Assembly: GCA_930367215.1 (NCBI GenBank)
Contig: OV884057.1
Span: 202,419,621 to 202,483,620, forward strand
DNA: 64,000 bases
Direction: 5' to 3'
Origin: Pollenia angustigena
Lineage: Eukaryota > Arthropoda > Insecta > Diptera > Polleniidae
A model generated the notes under the pieces. That model saw only the letters and a list, made by a program, of their open reading frames with translations, did no database searches and was not told where the DNA came from. Shown piece after piece: positions 1 through 12,178 of the stretch. The position numbers were made by a program, and so were the translations under genes. How positions within the stretch are numbered: the first letter of the stretch is position 1; each line of letters opens with the position of its first letter.

Positions 1-2400
1 AGTTTTGTTAGCAAAAGGAAAAAAAATCAATATGTAAAAAATAATTAAGTATATTTTGCTTTGGTTGTTTATATTTTATTTAAGTGTTATGTTTGTTAAC
101 ACAATATAGTTATTTTAAGCTGTTTTAAATTTTGTTTAGTTCATGTAAAACCGTTTAGCGGGACTTGAACAACAACATTCACGTTTGACAAATTTTTAAA
201 AGTGAACTATCTTAACTACTGTCTGGACGCCTACGTCACGAAGACAGTTAGTAGTGTTTTTGGAAACTAATATGTATTTTCTTACTGTCTTGCCAGTACT
301 GTCAAATTTAAACGTACTGTAATACACCCATTTTTACATTGTTACCATACTAATAATGTAACATTGAAATTATCCATGTGCACAACATTTTAGAAATCAA
401 CGGTAACATTTAAAATTATTCCTATGTAAAAATCAACGGCAACATTTAAAAACAACAACTCTTCCAAAATGAAAACAAAACAGTTAAAATTGTCGTTCTC
501 TTTTTTTCTTATTTTCTACTGTTCTCCAATTAAAAGCATAGGAGAGAAATTGAATGTTGTTGTTCTTTTTACTATGTTTACACAAAAAAAAAAAGAATAT
601 ATGTAACTGTGTTTCTGTTGTGTTTGTTTACACTTTTTTTGCTCACACGTATGTGAGTATTTTCTATGTATTAGTAACACTTTCTAACGCCTATAACTCC
701 TTAAATACTAAACCGATTTTAATAAAATGTAAATTGGCACAGTCTACCAAAAAATATCTTTCCAATGATGTATAATTAGTTAAAATCCAATAAATAGTAT
801 AGCTGTAAAAGGGAGCAAAAGAAATCAACTTGCCTATTAATATATACATATGATGATGATGATGATTTCAAGATTAACCCATTTCAAGATTTATGAATGC
901 AAAGTGGAACAAGTGCAACATTTCTTATTTGGATATTTCTATTGTACGTTTTGCTATGATAACAGTTCTTTAAGAGAGACATTATGCATTGACTTTTTCT
1001 CTCTAAAACCTTTCGGAAGGTACAAAGAGTCAAAATAGAATGCACAAGAATCTATGCGATTGAAAATAACTGTAATTTTTTTCTTTGTATTATCTCATAT
1101 TTCGATGTCATCAATAATTTTTTATAGTAAATGATTTATTTATGTTAATATATACATTTCAATCATTTAAATCTAGATGAGCAAAAAAAGTACTAAATTA
1201 AAAAATAAAGCCATATTCTAGCCATTAACAATGATATACGGTACGATGAGATTAGACTTTAAATGACGATGCTATATATGTGTATAAAACAAAAAGGGCT
1301 GTAATTTAGGGCGTGGCAAAAACAATTTTTTAAAGTTTTTCAAAAAAGGGGCTTAATTTGTAGGCGTGTAATAAAAGTGGGCATATTAAAATCTATACAT
1401 AAGTAGTTTAGAAGGACTTTCTTGGCACGTAAAAAAAATTGGACATTTGGGGGAAGGATCCGAGATGGTATAAGTGGCGGATTAAAAAGTCACTAAAGAC
1501 AAAAATGAAGCCACTATCAAGCCATGAAAAACGATATGCAATATGATGAAAGGGCAGCGCTAAATATAAAAAACCTAAAGGGCTGTATTTTGGGGCGTGG
1601 CAAAAAAATGTTTCCTGTTTTAGAAACTTCATTGACATATCTTTCATTCTAGGGGGTGACTGGCACAACTTTTTTTTTTTGTATGGAGGTCGACCCTGTC
1701 TAATCAACATATATATCATGATGGAAAAAAATGTCATGTGCGACAGATCACGTGCGACAGCGATTAAAGCTAAATGACAGCCATATTTAAGAGATATGAG
1801 TGCATAACATTCTACAATTTTTTGCATTCAAATATTGCCTCAGGTTTCGCTGAAATCGGCATTCGAAAAAATGGCCACAAAAACCACTTCTGTTTTCGTC
1901 ACGTGCAAATGCCTTGTTTTTTTGCAATTTTCTTGAAAACGAAACAATTTATCAAAATTAACAATAGCACCAATTATAGGGCAAATTAAAAGCTATAACT
2001 TGAATCTATTGCCAAAATAAATATACGTTTTATTTCGACTTTCTTTTAACTTTACATATGTACGATGTTCACGTTCGACATGATGGAAATGCCCATATGT
2101 TTCAAAAGGTAAACAAACAAAAGTAACAAATAAAAACCATACAAATTGTGAAAAAATTGTTAAATAAAAGAAAAGTTGAAATAAAAATTAAATCAAAACA
2201 AAAAGTGAATTAATATTAAATAATTAAACTTGTTTGTGAAGCATTTATTTGGCTAAATACAAACTTTTGAAATTTTTTTTGTTTTGTTAATTTCTTAGAG
2301 TTGTAAATGTGTGAAGTATTTGGGTACTTAAGTAATCAATAGCAAAAAAATTATTCATGTTCTTTTAAATTATTTAACCCGCTACAAATTAGTAAAATCA
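1..2400. other. Gene-free AT-rich stretch
   Basis: No open frame here resembles a known protein. A short ATG-type triplet run lies at about 849-864. Two loosely related blocks, about 1215-1420 and 1515-1640, share the phrase GGGCGTGGCAAAAA and similar surroundings, so they look like an old diverged repeat. A short phrase, AAATCAACGGYAACATTTAAAA in pieces, occurs twice near 395-450. Nothing else is supportable. Confidence 0.6.
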
Positions 2401-2413
2401 AATAAAATAAAAA

Positions 2414-3650
2414 ACAAGTAAGAGTGCTATATTCCGCTGTGCCGAATTTTATATACCCTTCACCATTGTGCGAGTAGAATAGAGGGCAACTAAATAATTT
2501 TTACATATACATATACATACATATTAACAATACTTACAACTTCATTATAAATGAAATTTAAAAAGCGATAATTGGTAAATATTTTTTTAAATCGTTTTTA
2601 TTTGTTAAAATTATTGCGTTAAATATATGAAATAATAAAGAAGGGTGATAACGAAAATCATATTGGGCATTATGTTAGTATATGTAAACAAATACGAAGG
2701 GGCGGTGAGGGGATTGGAAGAAAAGACGACAACCGGATTTGAACTTCGCTTTGCATAAGGACCCAGAATATATATACTTTATAGGGTGTAGGACCTTCGG
2801 TGAAGGGTATAAAAACAAACTTAATTATAAAAAAGAGTAATTTTTGGGATTTCAGTATATTAAACATAACTCTGCTATTTCTTAACCGATTTGACAGATT
2901 TATATACCGACGTGTTAAAGAAGAAATTTTCCAGTTATTTTGGCTATAAAACTTGGACTCAGGAAGATCTATGGTTCCTGAAAATGGGTATTTTTCAAAA
3001 AAAATTTATATTTTGGTCATAACTTTTTCGTACCTGAACCGATTTTCCCGAGTTTTTCAGAAAATATTTTCTATTAAAAATTTCCGATCTTCTGATGTAT
3101 AAGGCGTAACCATAGGTCATATGACAGTCAAAAAATATTATACAATTTTTAATACTTTTTGTAATGAGAGGTACCACGCTTACTTCTCCAATCCCGCCCA
3201 CATTTTGTAGGATGGTGTGTATTTATAACCTAAATGTTTGTACATAATTTTAAAGCTTTGGCTCTTGCCGTTCTCCAGATATACAGAAAAAAGTAATAAA
3301 AATACAACAACCACAAGGGATTTTTTGGAAAAATTAGAGGTAGTCGTGGTTTTTTGCTCATATCTCAGCCATTGTTGGACCGATCTGGCTGAATTTCAAT
3401 AGCAAGAAATGGTGGACTATATGTGACATAAATGTAAAACAACGTAGCAGCTATCATGTCTGGAGTCTCCGGAAAACACATATCAAACGTAAGACAGACG
3501 GACGGACGGACGGATATCGTTAAATCAACTTCTCTCCTCATAAGGACCCAGAATATATATACTTTATAGGGTCTAAGATCAATATTATAGAAATTACAAA
3601 CGGAATGACAAACTTATATATACCCTTTTCCACCTGAGGTGAAGGGTATA
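2414..3650 (-). mobile_element. Hairpin-ended repeat, family A, copy 1
   Basis: Read on the minus strand, it starts with a TATACCC...GGGTATA palindrome at 3621-3650. It then has a TA-rich segment (about 3550-3566) and a GTCC/GTCY tract (3499-3517, seen as GGACGGACGG on plus). It ends with a hairpin (CGGC..TGTGCCG, about 2432-2448) roughly 12 nt before the terminus, which reads ACAAGTAAG on plus. The TA-core-GTCY arrangement fits the dipteran mini-me repeats. It has no coding capacity. Copies 2 and 3 are at 42949-44121 and 54918-55958; this copy lacks the tRNA-like insert they carry. Confidence 0.7.
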
Positions 3651-3922
3651 ACAAACAAATATGAAAGATTACATAAAATAGTTTGTTTGTATTTTCCAAA
3701 AATGTTCGTGCTATAAAAAGTATTTAATCGAGTACCGATAAGAAAACGAGTTAAGTAGTAAAAATTGTCAATATTTTTCAACACTTCAATTATTTGCCGT
3801 CAGCTGTTGCCTTTATTTTACGAATTTTTACAAATTTTGCGTTCGCGTACTTTTTTGGACAACAGGTTTTTCAGTTTACTCATTTACTGCATTTTACTGT
3901 AAATGTACTTAAACGCACCTAA

Positions 3923-4419
3923 TACTATGTTCACACTTGAGTTCTTAAACGCGTTTAAGCAGCTCGAACGTGATTAAGCTCTAATCACTTCAAAATCGAG
4001 ATAATGAAGTGATTTGTTAATCACTTCAAATCGACATGATTACAACTAAATCACTTCATATACCACATAGAATCCACTGAACATACCTAATAATGTAGAA
4101 TCGCCAACATGTCGTGTACAACCGGCCAAGATTTCTGCTTAATGTTTTTATTTTTTTCCTTAAATAATTCATAAATTTTCACAATTTCATCATTAAAATG
4201 ATTAAAATAATCTTCTGATAACTTTATAAAAGTGTTTTTATCCATTTTTAATACTTTAAAGAAATATAAATTTGTTTGATTTTTTTTTGTGTGTTTGTTG
4301 TGTGTTTTTTTCTTAATCATCTGTCATCTTAATCATCTCAAATGTAATGTGAACGGCTTTGATTAGCTAAATCAACATTTTGCTTAAACGCGTTTAAAAA
4401 CCCAAGTGTGAACTTAGCA
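3923..4419. mobile_element. PIF/Harbinger-like MITE with TAA target duplication
   Basis: Terminal inverted repeats of about 38 bp are visible: left TACTATGTTCACACTTG and, read inward from the right, TGCTAAGTTCACACTTG. Both continue into TTAAACGCGTTTAAGCA. The trinucleotide TAA lies at 3920-3922 and again at 4420-4422, which fits the 3-bp duplications of PIF/Harbinger elements. The interior has several short copies of AATCACTTCA in both orientations. A 77-codon frame inside (4087-4320, minus) matches no family I recognise and may be a relic. Confidence 0.75.
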
Positions 4420-4955
4420 TAATATTATAAGCTAGATACAAAGCTGAAAAACGGTATAACTATGGAAGGTTAACAGCAAATTTAAAAATATTTATTTCTA
4501 AATGATTTAGAATAAATTGATATTTTAAACTGCATTGTTGGTTTGTTTCATTTTCATAAAGATTTTAAAAGTTATAAAGCATAATTTACAAAATTTATGG
4601 AAAAATTACGAAAAATTTAAATGAAGGGTGCATAAATGAACAAATGCATTGCAAAAACTTTAAGACTTTGTACACCAAAATTAAGCTTGGACATTTTTCT
4701 TTTAAATTATTTTCTTAAAAGTAAAAAAAATCGTGGTTTTTATGTATTGAAACAAGTTTACTTTGTAATTATTAATTAATCTTTAATGATCAATAAAGTT
4801 CCTTACAAAAGGGAATCAAATTACAGAATAATATTCATGTGCTTTTATTGATAATGGTTACCAGATAAAATTACATTTCATGTTGTCATAACAAAGATGC
4901 CAGATTAATACATAACATTTCTTCCCTCACATAGTCCATCATTCCGGTAAAAATC

Positions 4956-5351
4956 TTATTTCTCGTCTTCGTAATCTGGTAGATCTACGTAATGGAGCTT
5001 GGGGCCCTTGGCCCATATCGTTCGGTTCTGGTTCTGCAATATCCGTCTGACACTTGGTATTCTCGTTGTTTTGTACCTGATGATGCTCATTGGAAAACAT
5101 CCATTCATTATCCTCTCCCGCTGAGAAAATCCTTGGAAGTTCGATTGCGGTGTAGAAATACCAGTCTTAGATGTAGCGTCATTGTCAAGGCAGATCGGTT
5201 GGGGTGTTGAACAATTATTCGGTGGGTCATCAACTACGACCTCCCCATCTGGACGGGATGCATTTGGAGCATAAAATTCAAAATCAGACCGTCGTCTTGG
5301 TGTATTTTTATCAATATCCACAGACCGTGTTTCCCTTTCATTCATCTGCAC
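4956..5351 (-). pseudogene. gypsy pol C-terminal tail fragment
   Basis: This 131-codon frame follows the integrase in the same orientation and ends 26 bp before the purine tract, so it is read as the last part of pol. It is rich in polar and charged residues and ends in an acidic stretch (DLPDYEDEK). I see no chromodomain or other named domain. Frameshifts separate it from the integrase core upstream. Confidence 0.6.
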
Positions 5352-5446
5352 TTTTGAATCATCTCGATATCGAATTTAGTCAATATGGCGTTTAACACGC
5401 TTGCCATTGAAAAGAGTCTCATAATGTAAATCCCCGAGACGATTCA

Positions 5447-6119
5447 TCACCAATCCTGGTAGCCATTTATTAACCCGGCAGTTATTCGACAAGAAATAAA
5501 CATTTTGCATTGGCTCGAAACAACGGAAAGTAGAATTAAACTGCAAATATTGTTATCGGTTATCTTCGTCGTCAAATCTTGAGGAGGAAATAGATCCAAA
5601 CGAGTACGCAATATACGTCGAAAAAATAATAGTGCTGGAAGTTTGCCAGTTGTGGAATGGGGAATATTGGCGGAGAGCAATATTTAAATGTTTTTGAAGA
5701 TTATTCCCGTTTGCGTTCATTGATTTAATTGCGTTTTTAACCGTTTGGACTGATCGCTCAGCCTGACCATTGGTGGATGGGTGGTATGGTGCTGTTAACT
5801 TATGGTATTTGACACCCACATTGGTAAGAAACTCCTTGAATTCCGCTGGTGTGAAGCACGTCTCATTATCCGAAACTACTGTAGTTGGCACCCCGTAGCT
5901 CGCGAACAGTTTATCCAGAATATTAATTGTAGCGGCCGAAGTACTTGTGGAAGTTATTTTGACATCAATCCACTTACTGTAGGCATCAGTGATTATAAGA
6001 AGCATCGTGCCCAAGAACGGTCCCGCATAATCCAATGCGTTTCCAGGGACCCTTTGGATACTGCCAATGGTGCTCTCTAAACTTTGGTGGGTCGTTAGCA
6101 AATTTAGCACAGTCATCAC
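5447..6119 (-). pseudogene. gypsy integrase core, frameshifted
   Basis: The frame at 5553-6119 carries the integrase catalytic core: ITDAYSKW with the first Asp, VVSDNETCF with the second, and about 35 residues on, HPSTNGQAERSV with the Glu. The follow-on segment, PHSTTGKLPALLFF in another frame (5447-5680), is the usual downstream gypsy motif. Integrase inserts the retroelement cDNA into the chromosome. All three catalytic residues are still visible, but at least one frameshift breaks the reading frame. Confidence 0.85.
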
Positions 6120-6858
6120 AATTGTTGAATTGAAGTATCTTGGAACGAAGCTTTTCAGGTATTACCATCCTATGCTCGAAAGTCAAACAGTCACCCGCAA
6201 TTCTGTAATTTATCTCAGGAGACTTATACCCGTATGCGTGGAGGGATTTACGGCTCCCCAGAATTCTAACAATTTTTCCCAACCTGTCATCTTTACGTGT
6301 CTCTGAAGCAACTTTGTCAGCATTCGTTGGTAGTTGATTAACAAAGCAATAATCCGCATTAGCGCTAGCCTTCGTTGTCTTAAGCATGACATCAAAATCA
6401 AAATTTCCTAAGAAATCGGCATAGTTAGCCATACGACTAATACATAAAACAGGAAAAGACTTATACGGATCCAAAATTTGAGTGAGTGGTTTGTGGCCCG
6501 TAATAAGAGTTAAATGACGAGCATACAAGTAGAGGAAAAATTTCCGCACGGCCCATACAATTGCAAGGGCCTCTTTATCAATCTGTGGGTATTTACGTTC
6601 AGTACCCGTTAGTGTACGATTAGCGTAAGCTATTGGTCTCCCTCGACCATCCGGCATGCGGTGAGATAACACGGCACCTAAACCAGTTTTGCTGGCATCC
6701 GTAGCAAGAATACTTGTGGTGAAATTTCTAATGTCGTTGTAAGAATGATCAGCCTCTTTTGTCCATTGGAACGGCTTTTTCAAGAGCATGTCATGAAGGG
6801 CCCTGCTACATGTGGACAGATCGGGTATGAATGAAGCATAGTATGTGGCCTTCCCCAA
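5986..6858 (-). pseudogene. gypsy RNase H and integrase N-terminal region
   Basis: The first part is RNase H, recognised by ATDASKTGLGAVLS and by YPQIDKEALAIVWAVRKF. In the downstream TDHKPL motif the Asp is replaced (TGHKPL). The second part reaches the integrase N-terminus, but the two His of the HHCC zinc motif are missing and only CDDCAKFAND remains. This suggests a deletion inside the zinc-binding domain. The frame then shifts into the integrase core. Confidence 0.82.
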
Positions 6859-7067
6859 AAATAGCTGCAGTTCGCTTCCACGTGCTTATCGGATTTATGA
6901 ATTCCACCAATATCAATCTTGTGACCTAGAAATTCCACGGCTGTTGCAGCAAACACACATTTAGAACGATTCAGCTTCAAGCCCTTATACCTCAAACGAG
7001 TAAGGGTTGTTTTCAAAACCGATAACAAATTATCAAAACTGTCTGCATAAATTAAAATGTAATCAAA
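6780..7067 (-). pseudogene. gypsy reverse transcriptase, distal part
   Basis: It contains LSVLKTTLTRLRYKGLKLN followed by SKCVFAATAVEFLGHKI, the standard Ty3/gypsy connection after the catalytic YxDD region. Upstream the frame reads ILIYADSFDNLL and then runs straight into the family B repeat at 7068. The other half of the polymerase resumes at 8035. Confidence 0.82.
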
Positions 7068-7937
7068 ACAAGTTAGAGTGCTATATTCGGCTGTGCCGAA
7101 TCTTTGATACCCTCCACCGACAGTTCGAATGTTTAAGGAGTAATATCAGTATGATGTTATTATTACCTTAAACTGTGACGATTTGTTATTAATTATGGTT
7201 TTAGGCGACTAAACTGTTTTCCGGTGGTAGGGTTTATATGGGGCCTAGGGTAAATTATGGACCGATCATCACGAAATTTCACAGCGTAATTTCTAGTCCT
7301 TTAAAACTGTGACGTACCAATTTCTGTTATGATTGCATTATTTTTTAGGGTTTTAGGCATACTAAACTGTTTTCCGGTAGTTGGGTTTATACGGGGCCTA
7401 AGGTACATTATGGACCGATCGTCACGAAATTTCACAGTGTTATTTCTAGTCCTAAAAAACTGTGACGTACCAAATTTTGTTACGCTAGCGTTATTTTTTA
7501 CGGTTTTAGGCGTACTAAACTGTTTTTCGGGAGTAGTGTTTATATAGGGCTTAGAGTAAATTATGGACGGATCTTCACGAAATTTAACAGCGTGATTTCC
7601 AGCCAAATAAAACAAATTTTTGCAAAATCTTATCTCATTCCGTGCCTTGTTCCATTTATGTTATTTTTTGTAACAAAATTATCAATTTTTTTAGGTGGTG
7701 GTTCCACATTTTGATTCATAGCTCTGGTCCTACTGAACTGGTTTTTGCTGGATTTCAATCCCAAACTGCTTAGGATAACTACAAGCAATTTGGCGCCAAG
7801 TTTGTTCATTTCTTTTGAGTTGTTCGAAAGTGAGCGTGTTTTCAACAGACGGACGGATGGACAGACAGACGGATATGGCTAAATCGACTTAGAATAACTC
7901 AAGGACCCAGAATTTATATACTTTATGGGGTCTGAGA

Positions 7938-7972
<35 letters not shown>

Positions 7973-8034
7973 GTTTCACACGGAATGACAAACTTAATAT
8001 ACCCTCTTCACAACTAATTGTGGTGGAGGGTATA
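7068..8034 (-). mobile_element. Hairpin-ended repeat, family B, copy 1
   Basis: Its minus-strand start is a palindrome of CCCTCCACCACAATTA type ending GGGTATA on plus (about 8000-8034). Next come an ATT triplet run, a TA-rich core and a GTCC/GTCY tract (about 7848-7872). About three tandem units of 152-154 bp follow; the phrase ACTAAACTGTTTTCCGG recurs at about 7208, 7362 and 7514. A hairpin (ATTCGGC..GCCGAAT, about 7083-7101) and ACTTGT at 7068 form the other end. It has no coding capacity and no obvious target duplication, and it splits the gypsy reverse transcriptase. Confidence 0.75.
7941..7969. repeat. (AAT)n microsatellite
   Basis: A run of about ten AAT triplets lies inside family B copy 1, between the TA-rich core and the terminal palindrome. 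Family B copy 2 has only a short ATT remnant at the same place, so the run expanded in this copy. Confidence 0.9.
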
Positions 8035-8600
8035 AAAATTGCACACATTTGGAATGTCCCGTAAAACCGACTCCATCGTCCGCTGCCATATTGCTGGTAT
8101 ATTAGCAGCACCATATACAGTACGGGTGGGCCGAATCAAGCCATGAGTGGGAGTGTTTAATGTTAGGGCATGTGCCACCTCATCGTCAATCAGCAAATGG
8201 GAATACGCATCCGTTATGTCAAGATGACAGAAAAATTTTGCTCCATTCATTTTATTAAAAAGATGCTCGGGTTTTGGAATGGGGTGTTCGTCCACGTCCA
8301 TCTTTCTTTGAAACGAAATGGGAAGCCCATTCCGAGAAGTCGATCTTTTCGTAAAACCCTGATTTTATTTTCTTATCAATTTCAAGAACGTATGCCTCTC
8401 TTAGATCAAATGGTATCTCCCTGGCCTTGGAAAATACGGATTTGGCATCCTGTTTTAAATGTAGTTTAATAGATGGGAAATTTAACTTACCGGCCGTTTC
8501 ACTAAAAATTTCCTCAAATTCAGCCAGCACTTGTTGTAGTAGCTGAGATTCGTGACGCAATAAACGAGGAGAATCTATTTTAATTGCATCAATTCTGAAA
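8035..8600 (-). pseudogene. gypsy reverse transcriptase, proximal part
   Basis: Two overlapping frames (8255-8620 and 8014-8301) read the palm: SEWAS..VSKKDGR, then MDVDEHPIPKPEHLF, then CHLDITDAYSHL with the first catalytic Asp of motif A. YGAANIPAIWQRTME stands where FGLxNAPATFQ is usual. A frameshift separates the two frames. The sequence before about 8596 is no longer gypsy-like, which marks the 5' truncation. Confidence 0.82.
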
Positions 8601-9773
8601 AATCTGAAAAAAAATCTCAAAAATACTTTACCTATAAGCTTTTAAATTATGCTTGAGCGCAGAAAACAAAAATTTAAGTAGACTACTGTTAACTTAACAT
8701 TGTTCCTTTTTTTGTGTTTACTGATAATTTTTACCTTCGGGGTTTTTTGGGATTATTAGCCTATATCGATATGTATCGATAAAAAAGTCAAATTAATGTA
8801 TTTTGTTGTTGTTAATATAACTAAATAACCTAAAAACCAGCCTTCCTTTAATAACCTATTTTTATACCCTCCACGACAATTAGTTGTGAAGAGGGTATAC
8901 CAAGTTTGTCATTCCATGTGAAACTTTTTTATTATTCATCTCAGACCCCATAAAGTATATATATTTAGCTCCTTGAGTAATTCTAAGTCGATTTAGCCAT
9001 GTCCGTCTGTCTGTCCGTCTGTTGAAAACACGCTCACTTTCGAAAAACTCAAAAGAAATGAACAAACTTGGTGTCAAATTGCTTGTAGTTATCCTAAGCA
9101 GTTTGCTATTGAAATCGGTTCAGTAGGATCAGAGCTATGAATCAAAATGTGGAACCACCACCTTAATAAATTGCTAATTTTGTTACGAAAAACTAACATA
9201 AATGGTGAAACAATGCACGGAATGATATAAGATTTTGCAAAAGTTTGTTTTATTCGACTGGAAATCACACTGTAGAATTTCGTGAAGATTGGTCCATAAT
9301 TTACCCTAGGTCCCATATAAACCTTACTCTCGGAAAACAGTTTAGTACGCCTAAAACCATAATTAATAACGCTATCATAACAAAATTCGGACTAGAAATG
9401 ACACTGGAAAATTTCATGAAGATCGGTTAATAATTTACCCTAGGCCCGATATAAAACCCAACTTCCGGAAAGCAGTTCAGTACGCCTAAAACCGCACTAA
9501 ACTTCACAGTTTTGATGGACTAGAAATAGCACTAATAAATTTCGTGATGATCGGTCCATAATTTACTATACGCCCGATATAGAGCCCACTCTGGTAAATT
9601 TATTTAATACGCCTAAAACCGTAGCAGATATACTATTTATTGTGGTAAAATTCCTTCCAACTTAGTTTCATTTGGCCAGAAAAAATGTTATGCATTTTGT
9701 GATATACGGTCCATAATTTACCTTAGATCGCATATTTAGCAGCCTTCAATGTAAACGCAAAAACTAATTTCAC

Positions 9774-9778
9774 CGCTG
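9774..9778. other. Transib target duplication, left (CGCTG)
   Basis: The five bases CGCTG directly precede the element's CACAGTG end and are repeated exactly at 12733-12737 after the other end. A 5-bp GC-rich duplication is typical of Transib. Confidence 0.9.
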
Positions 9779-10174
9779 CACAGTGTCGTGTTTTCATATA
9801 ACAAGAGGCCATAAATATAAGACGTTATTGTAAAGAGTTGAAATTTGGCACAAATGTTTTAATTGATAAAAGATAACAAAATTTCAAATTTCTAAATTTT
9901 CGGAGCAAGGATTCATGTCCTTCCCATATATCCTGAAATTAAAAAATTTCATAAAAGATAGACAAAGTGTTCAAACTTCATGAATATAGTATAGTATAGT
10001 CATTGGATTTGATACACTCAAGGAGTTGACCAAATTTGATCCAAATCGGAACTAGGACACGCCTAGCTGAAAAATTTCTTTTTTCAAAAAATTCAAAAAA
10101 AGTAATAAAAAATAAAAATTTCTTAAATTAACTCCGTACACAAAAATTCTATTCCATTGTTTTTATTTTTTATT

Positions 10175-11083
10175 TTATTCATATTCAGAATCACTTTCTT
10201 CTGACACATTTATTAAATTTTCTAAAAGTAAATCCTCCTGATATCCAGCATTTTCTTCAATAATGAAATTATTTATCTCTTCATTGCTCCTTTTATTATA
10301 ACTTCCATTTACTTTTGTGTATATAGATAAGTTTGGCTCAGATTGTAAAATCATTATTTCTATTATGTCTTTATTAGTATTCACACGACTGTTTTTTCGA
10401 GTATGGTTCAAACGAATTTTTCTAAAAACTTTATGAGTGGCTTCTATAGCTTCCTCAGACAACATTCCTACTGGAATCGTAGAGTTTATTATAAATTCTG
10501 CTCCATGCACAAGTATTTTGTGAACAGTAACAGGCATAAAATACCAGGAATATTTTTCAACATATAAAGTCCATGTTTCTCTAAGCAGTTTTGGAAAATT
10601 TAAAATATTTATTATTTTACTGCTCGAAATTGTCTTTAAAACCAAAGAGAAGTTTTTAATTAAAGTTGGATCAACTTGCGTTATTCTAGATGATACTTCA
10701 ATATTGTTGAAAAACCGTCTCGCAGTATTTCCATCGTTTGTTGTACCAAAACCTGTTTTAACTTTATCTACAATTAATCCGAGTTCCATTTTAAAATCTT
10801 CTTGAATTTTAGATTTTCTTTCATTGACAATTTTTTTGTCATCATCTTTTGAAACTCTCCAAATTTTCAAAGGCAGCTTGTATGCTATGTGAAGTATACA
10901 TTCAAAAAATTTTATCCATGCATGTAAAGTTGATAATCCGTGTTTATGGAATTCTTCCTTTTTTATAAGACCCCTTTCTAATACTTCAGCAGAATTCATT
11001 TCCGAGGGTTTTGCACCGCAAACAAAACAAGAAGAACTGCTTTTGTTATCAGATAAAACATTGACTACAGCTCCATCAACCAT
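10175..11083 (-). pseudogene. Transib transposase, C-terminal part
   Basis: The frame opens with VDGAVVNVL (Asp at residue 3, the likely second catalytic acid) and a CFVCGAKPSEMN zinc-type motif at residues 19-30. A conserved GLSTLHAWIKFFECILHIAY block follows at 49-68. Near residues 206-224, GMLSEEAIEATHKVFRKIR resembles the C-terminal catalytic Glu region of RAG1. The tail is acidic. This frame overlaps the upstream transposase frame by 8 bases in a different phase, a small frameshift (net +1 or +4) right at the second Asp. The stop is at 10175. Confidence 0.85.
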
Positions 11084-11846
11084 TGTTAGTTAATCGCATA
11101 TTAAAGTGGACGTTTATGTTTCTCTTATCAGATACATAATTAAACGTTTGTAAATTATCTATTTCCTGTTGAATAGTAGACTGTGTAGTTTTTACTAAAT
11201 CTGAATTTTCTTTTTCCATGTAATAGCATATTGGACGACAAAATTTTATTGATGAGTGTTTTAAATTACTCCATAAAACATTTTCTGTACGAAAATCTAT
11301 AAGCCTTAATGGAACAAAAGAAGCCACAAATAAATATTCATCCCGAGAATTTGGATCACTGAAGTTTTGTTTGTAATTACTATGGCCTGAACTTCCATCA
11401 AAGCCCCATTTAATTTCTAAATTTAAATCATTTTGGTATTCAAAATTATTTAAATCTAAAATACTTTTGGCAGTCATATTTAGAATAGATTGCAATGGTA
11501 TTTTAACTGAAGTTTCACTTACTAATATATTTTCGGGGATATATTTTTTCTTCGCTTTTTGTAAACTGTAATATGTCGGGAAGCAGTTCTTGTGCACATC
11601 ATTTACAACAGATCGCATCTTCTCATACTGCCTATATGATAGATCCATGTCTATTAAAAGTGCTAAAGCCTTTTCTACCGAAATGGAAGTTTCGTCAGTT
11701 GCTTCGGTAACTCTCCGAGCAGCACTTTGCAATTGATTTGGACATACAGAGTTTACGAGATTTTCCACTTTTCTTCTTTTGGTTCTTTCAGAGCTCTCAT
11801 CGAATTCCAATGTTGGTCTTCCTTTACGACTTGTACTTGGGATCTA
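11076..11846 (-). pseudogene. Transib transposase, N-terminal and central part
   Basis: On minus, the intron-like boundary TTACGTAG precedes coding sequence starting near 11846. The first residues (GRP..FDESSERTKRRK) form a basic motif typical of this transposase family. At residues 135-149 of the open frame, WGFDGSSGHSNYKQN contains the likely first catalytic Asp, followed by LFVASFVPLRLI. The frame stops at 11076 just as the next segment begins in another phase. The family cuts DNA at its terminal repeats with a DDE nuclease. Confidence 0.85.
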
Positions 11847-11904
11847 CGTAAATTAAAATCGAATTCGTACATATATTGTTGAAAATAAATATTAGATTAT
11901 ATAT

Positions 11905-12178
11905 TTACACTGCATGTGTGTTCTTCGTTGATATTGAAAAATGAATTAAGCCACGAACTGTTTTTTTTTTTCAAACAGATCCTTCTTTCTTGAGCACTTT
12001 ACCCATTTACGTTTTATGTTTGCTAAAATAAAATTAAGTCTTTTATTTGTTTCTTTTTCCACTTTAGTCTTAAATTTCTTTTCCAAAAAATTAATTATTT
12101 CCATATGGGCTGCTCTGTAAGAAATATGTCTGAGCCAAATATTGAAAAATTCTCTAATTTGTACCTTTGATGACACTG
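11905..12178 (-). pseudogene. Probable upstream exon of the Transib transposase
   Basis: An open stretch read on minus (VQIREFFNIWLRHISY, then NFLEKKFKTKVEKE) starts after an acceptor-like TTTTTTCAG near 12179. It then meets a run of eleven A residues (T on plus, 11961-11971). The frame shifts at this run; one base fewer would continue into SSWLNSFFN and a donor-like GTAAAT near 11900. The exon call is inferred from position, splice-like borders and frame, not from a recognised domain. Confidence 0.5.

Larger units (their letters stand above)
4800..8600 (-). mobile_element. 5'-truncated Ty3/gypsy LTR retrotransposon, interrupted
   Basis: In minus-strand order it has reverse transcriptase, RNase H, integrase and a C-terminal tail, the Ty3/gypsy gene order. 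Gag and protease are missing: recognisable pol starts at about 8596. A purine tract at 4918-4930 precedes TGTTATG at 4917, taken as the start of the 3' LTR. The LTR's far end cannot be fixed because no second LTR is present, so 4800 is nominal. A family B repeat (7068-8034) splits the reverse transcriptase. Several frameshifts and deletions show the copy is dead. Confidence 0.85.

Noticed and set aside
4087..4320. 77-codon minus frame inside the MITE at 3923
   Set aside because: Possible relic of a DNA-binding domain, but too short and unlike anything I can name.
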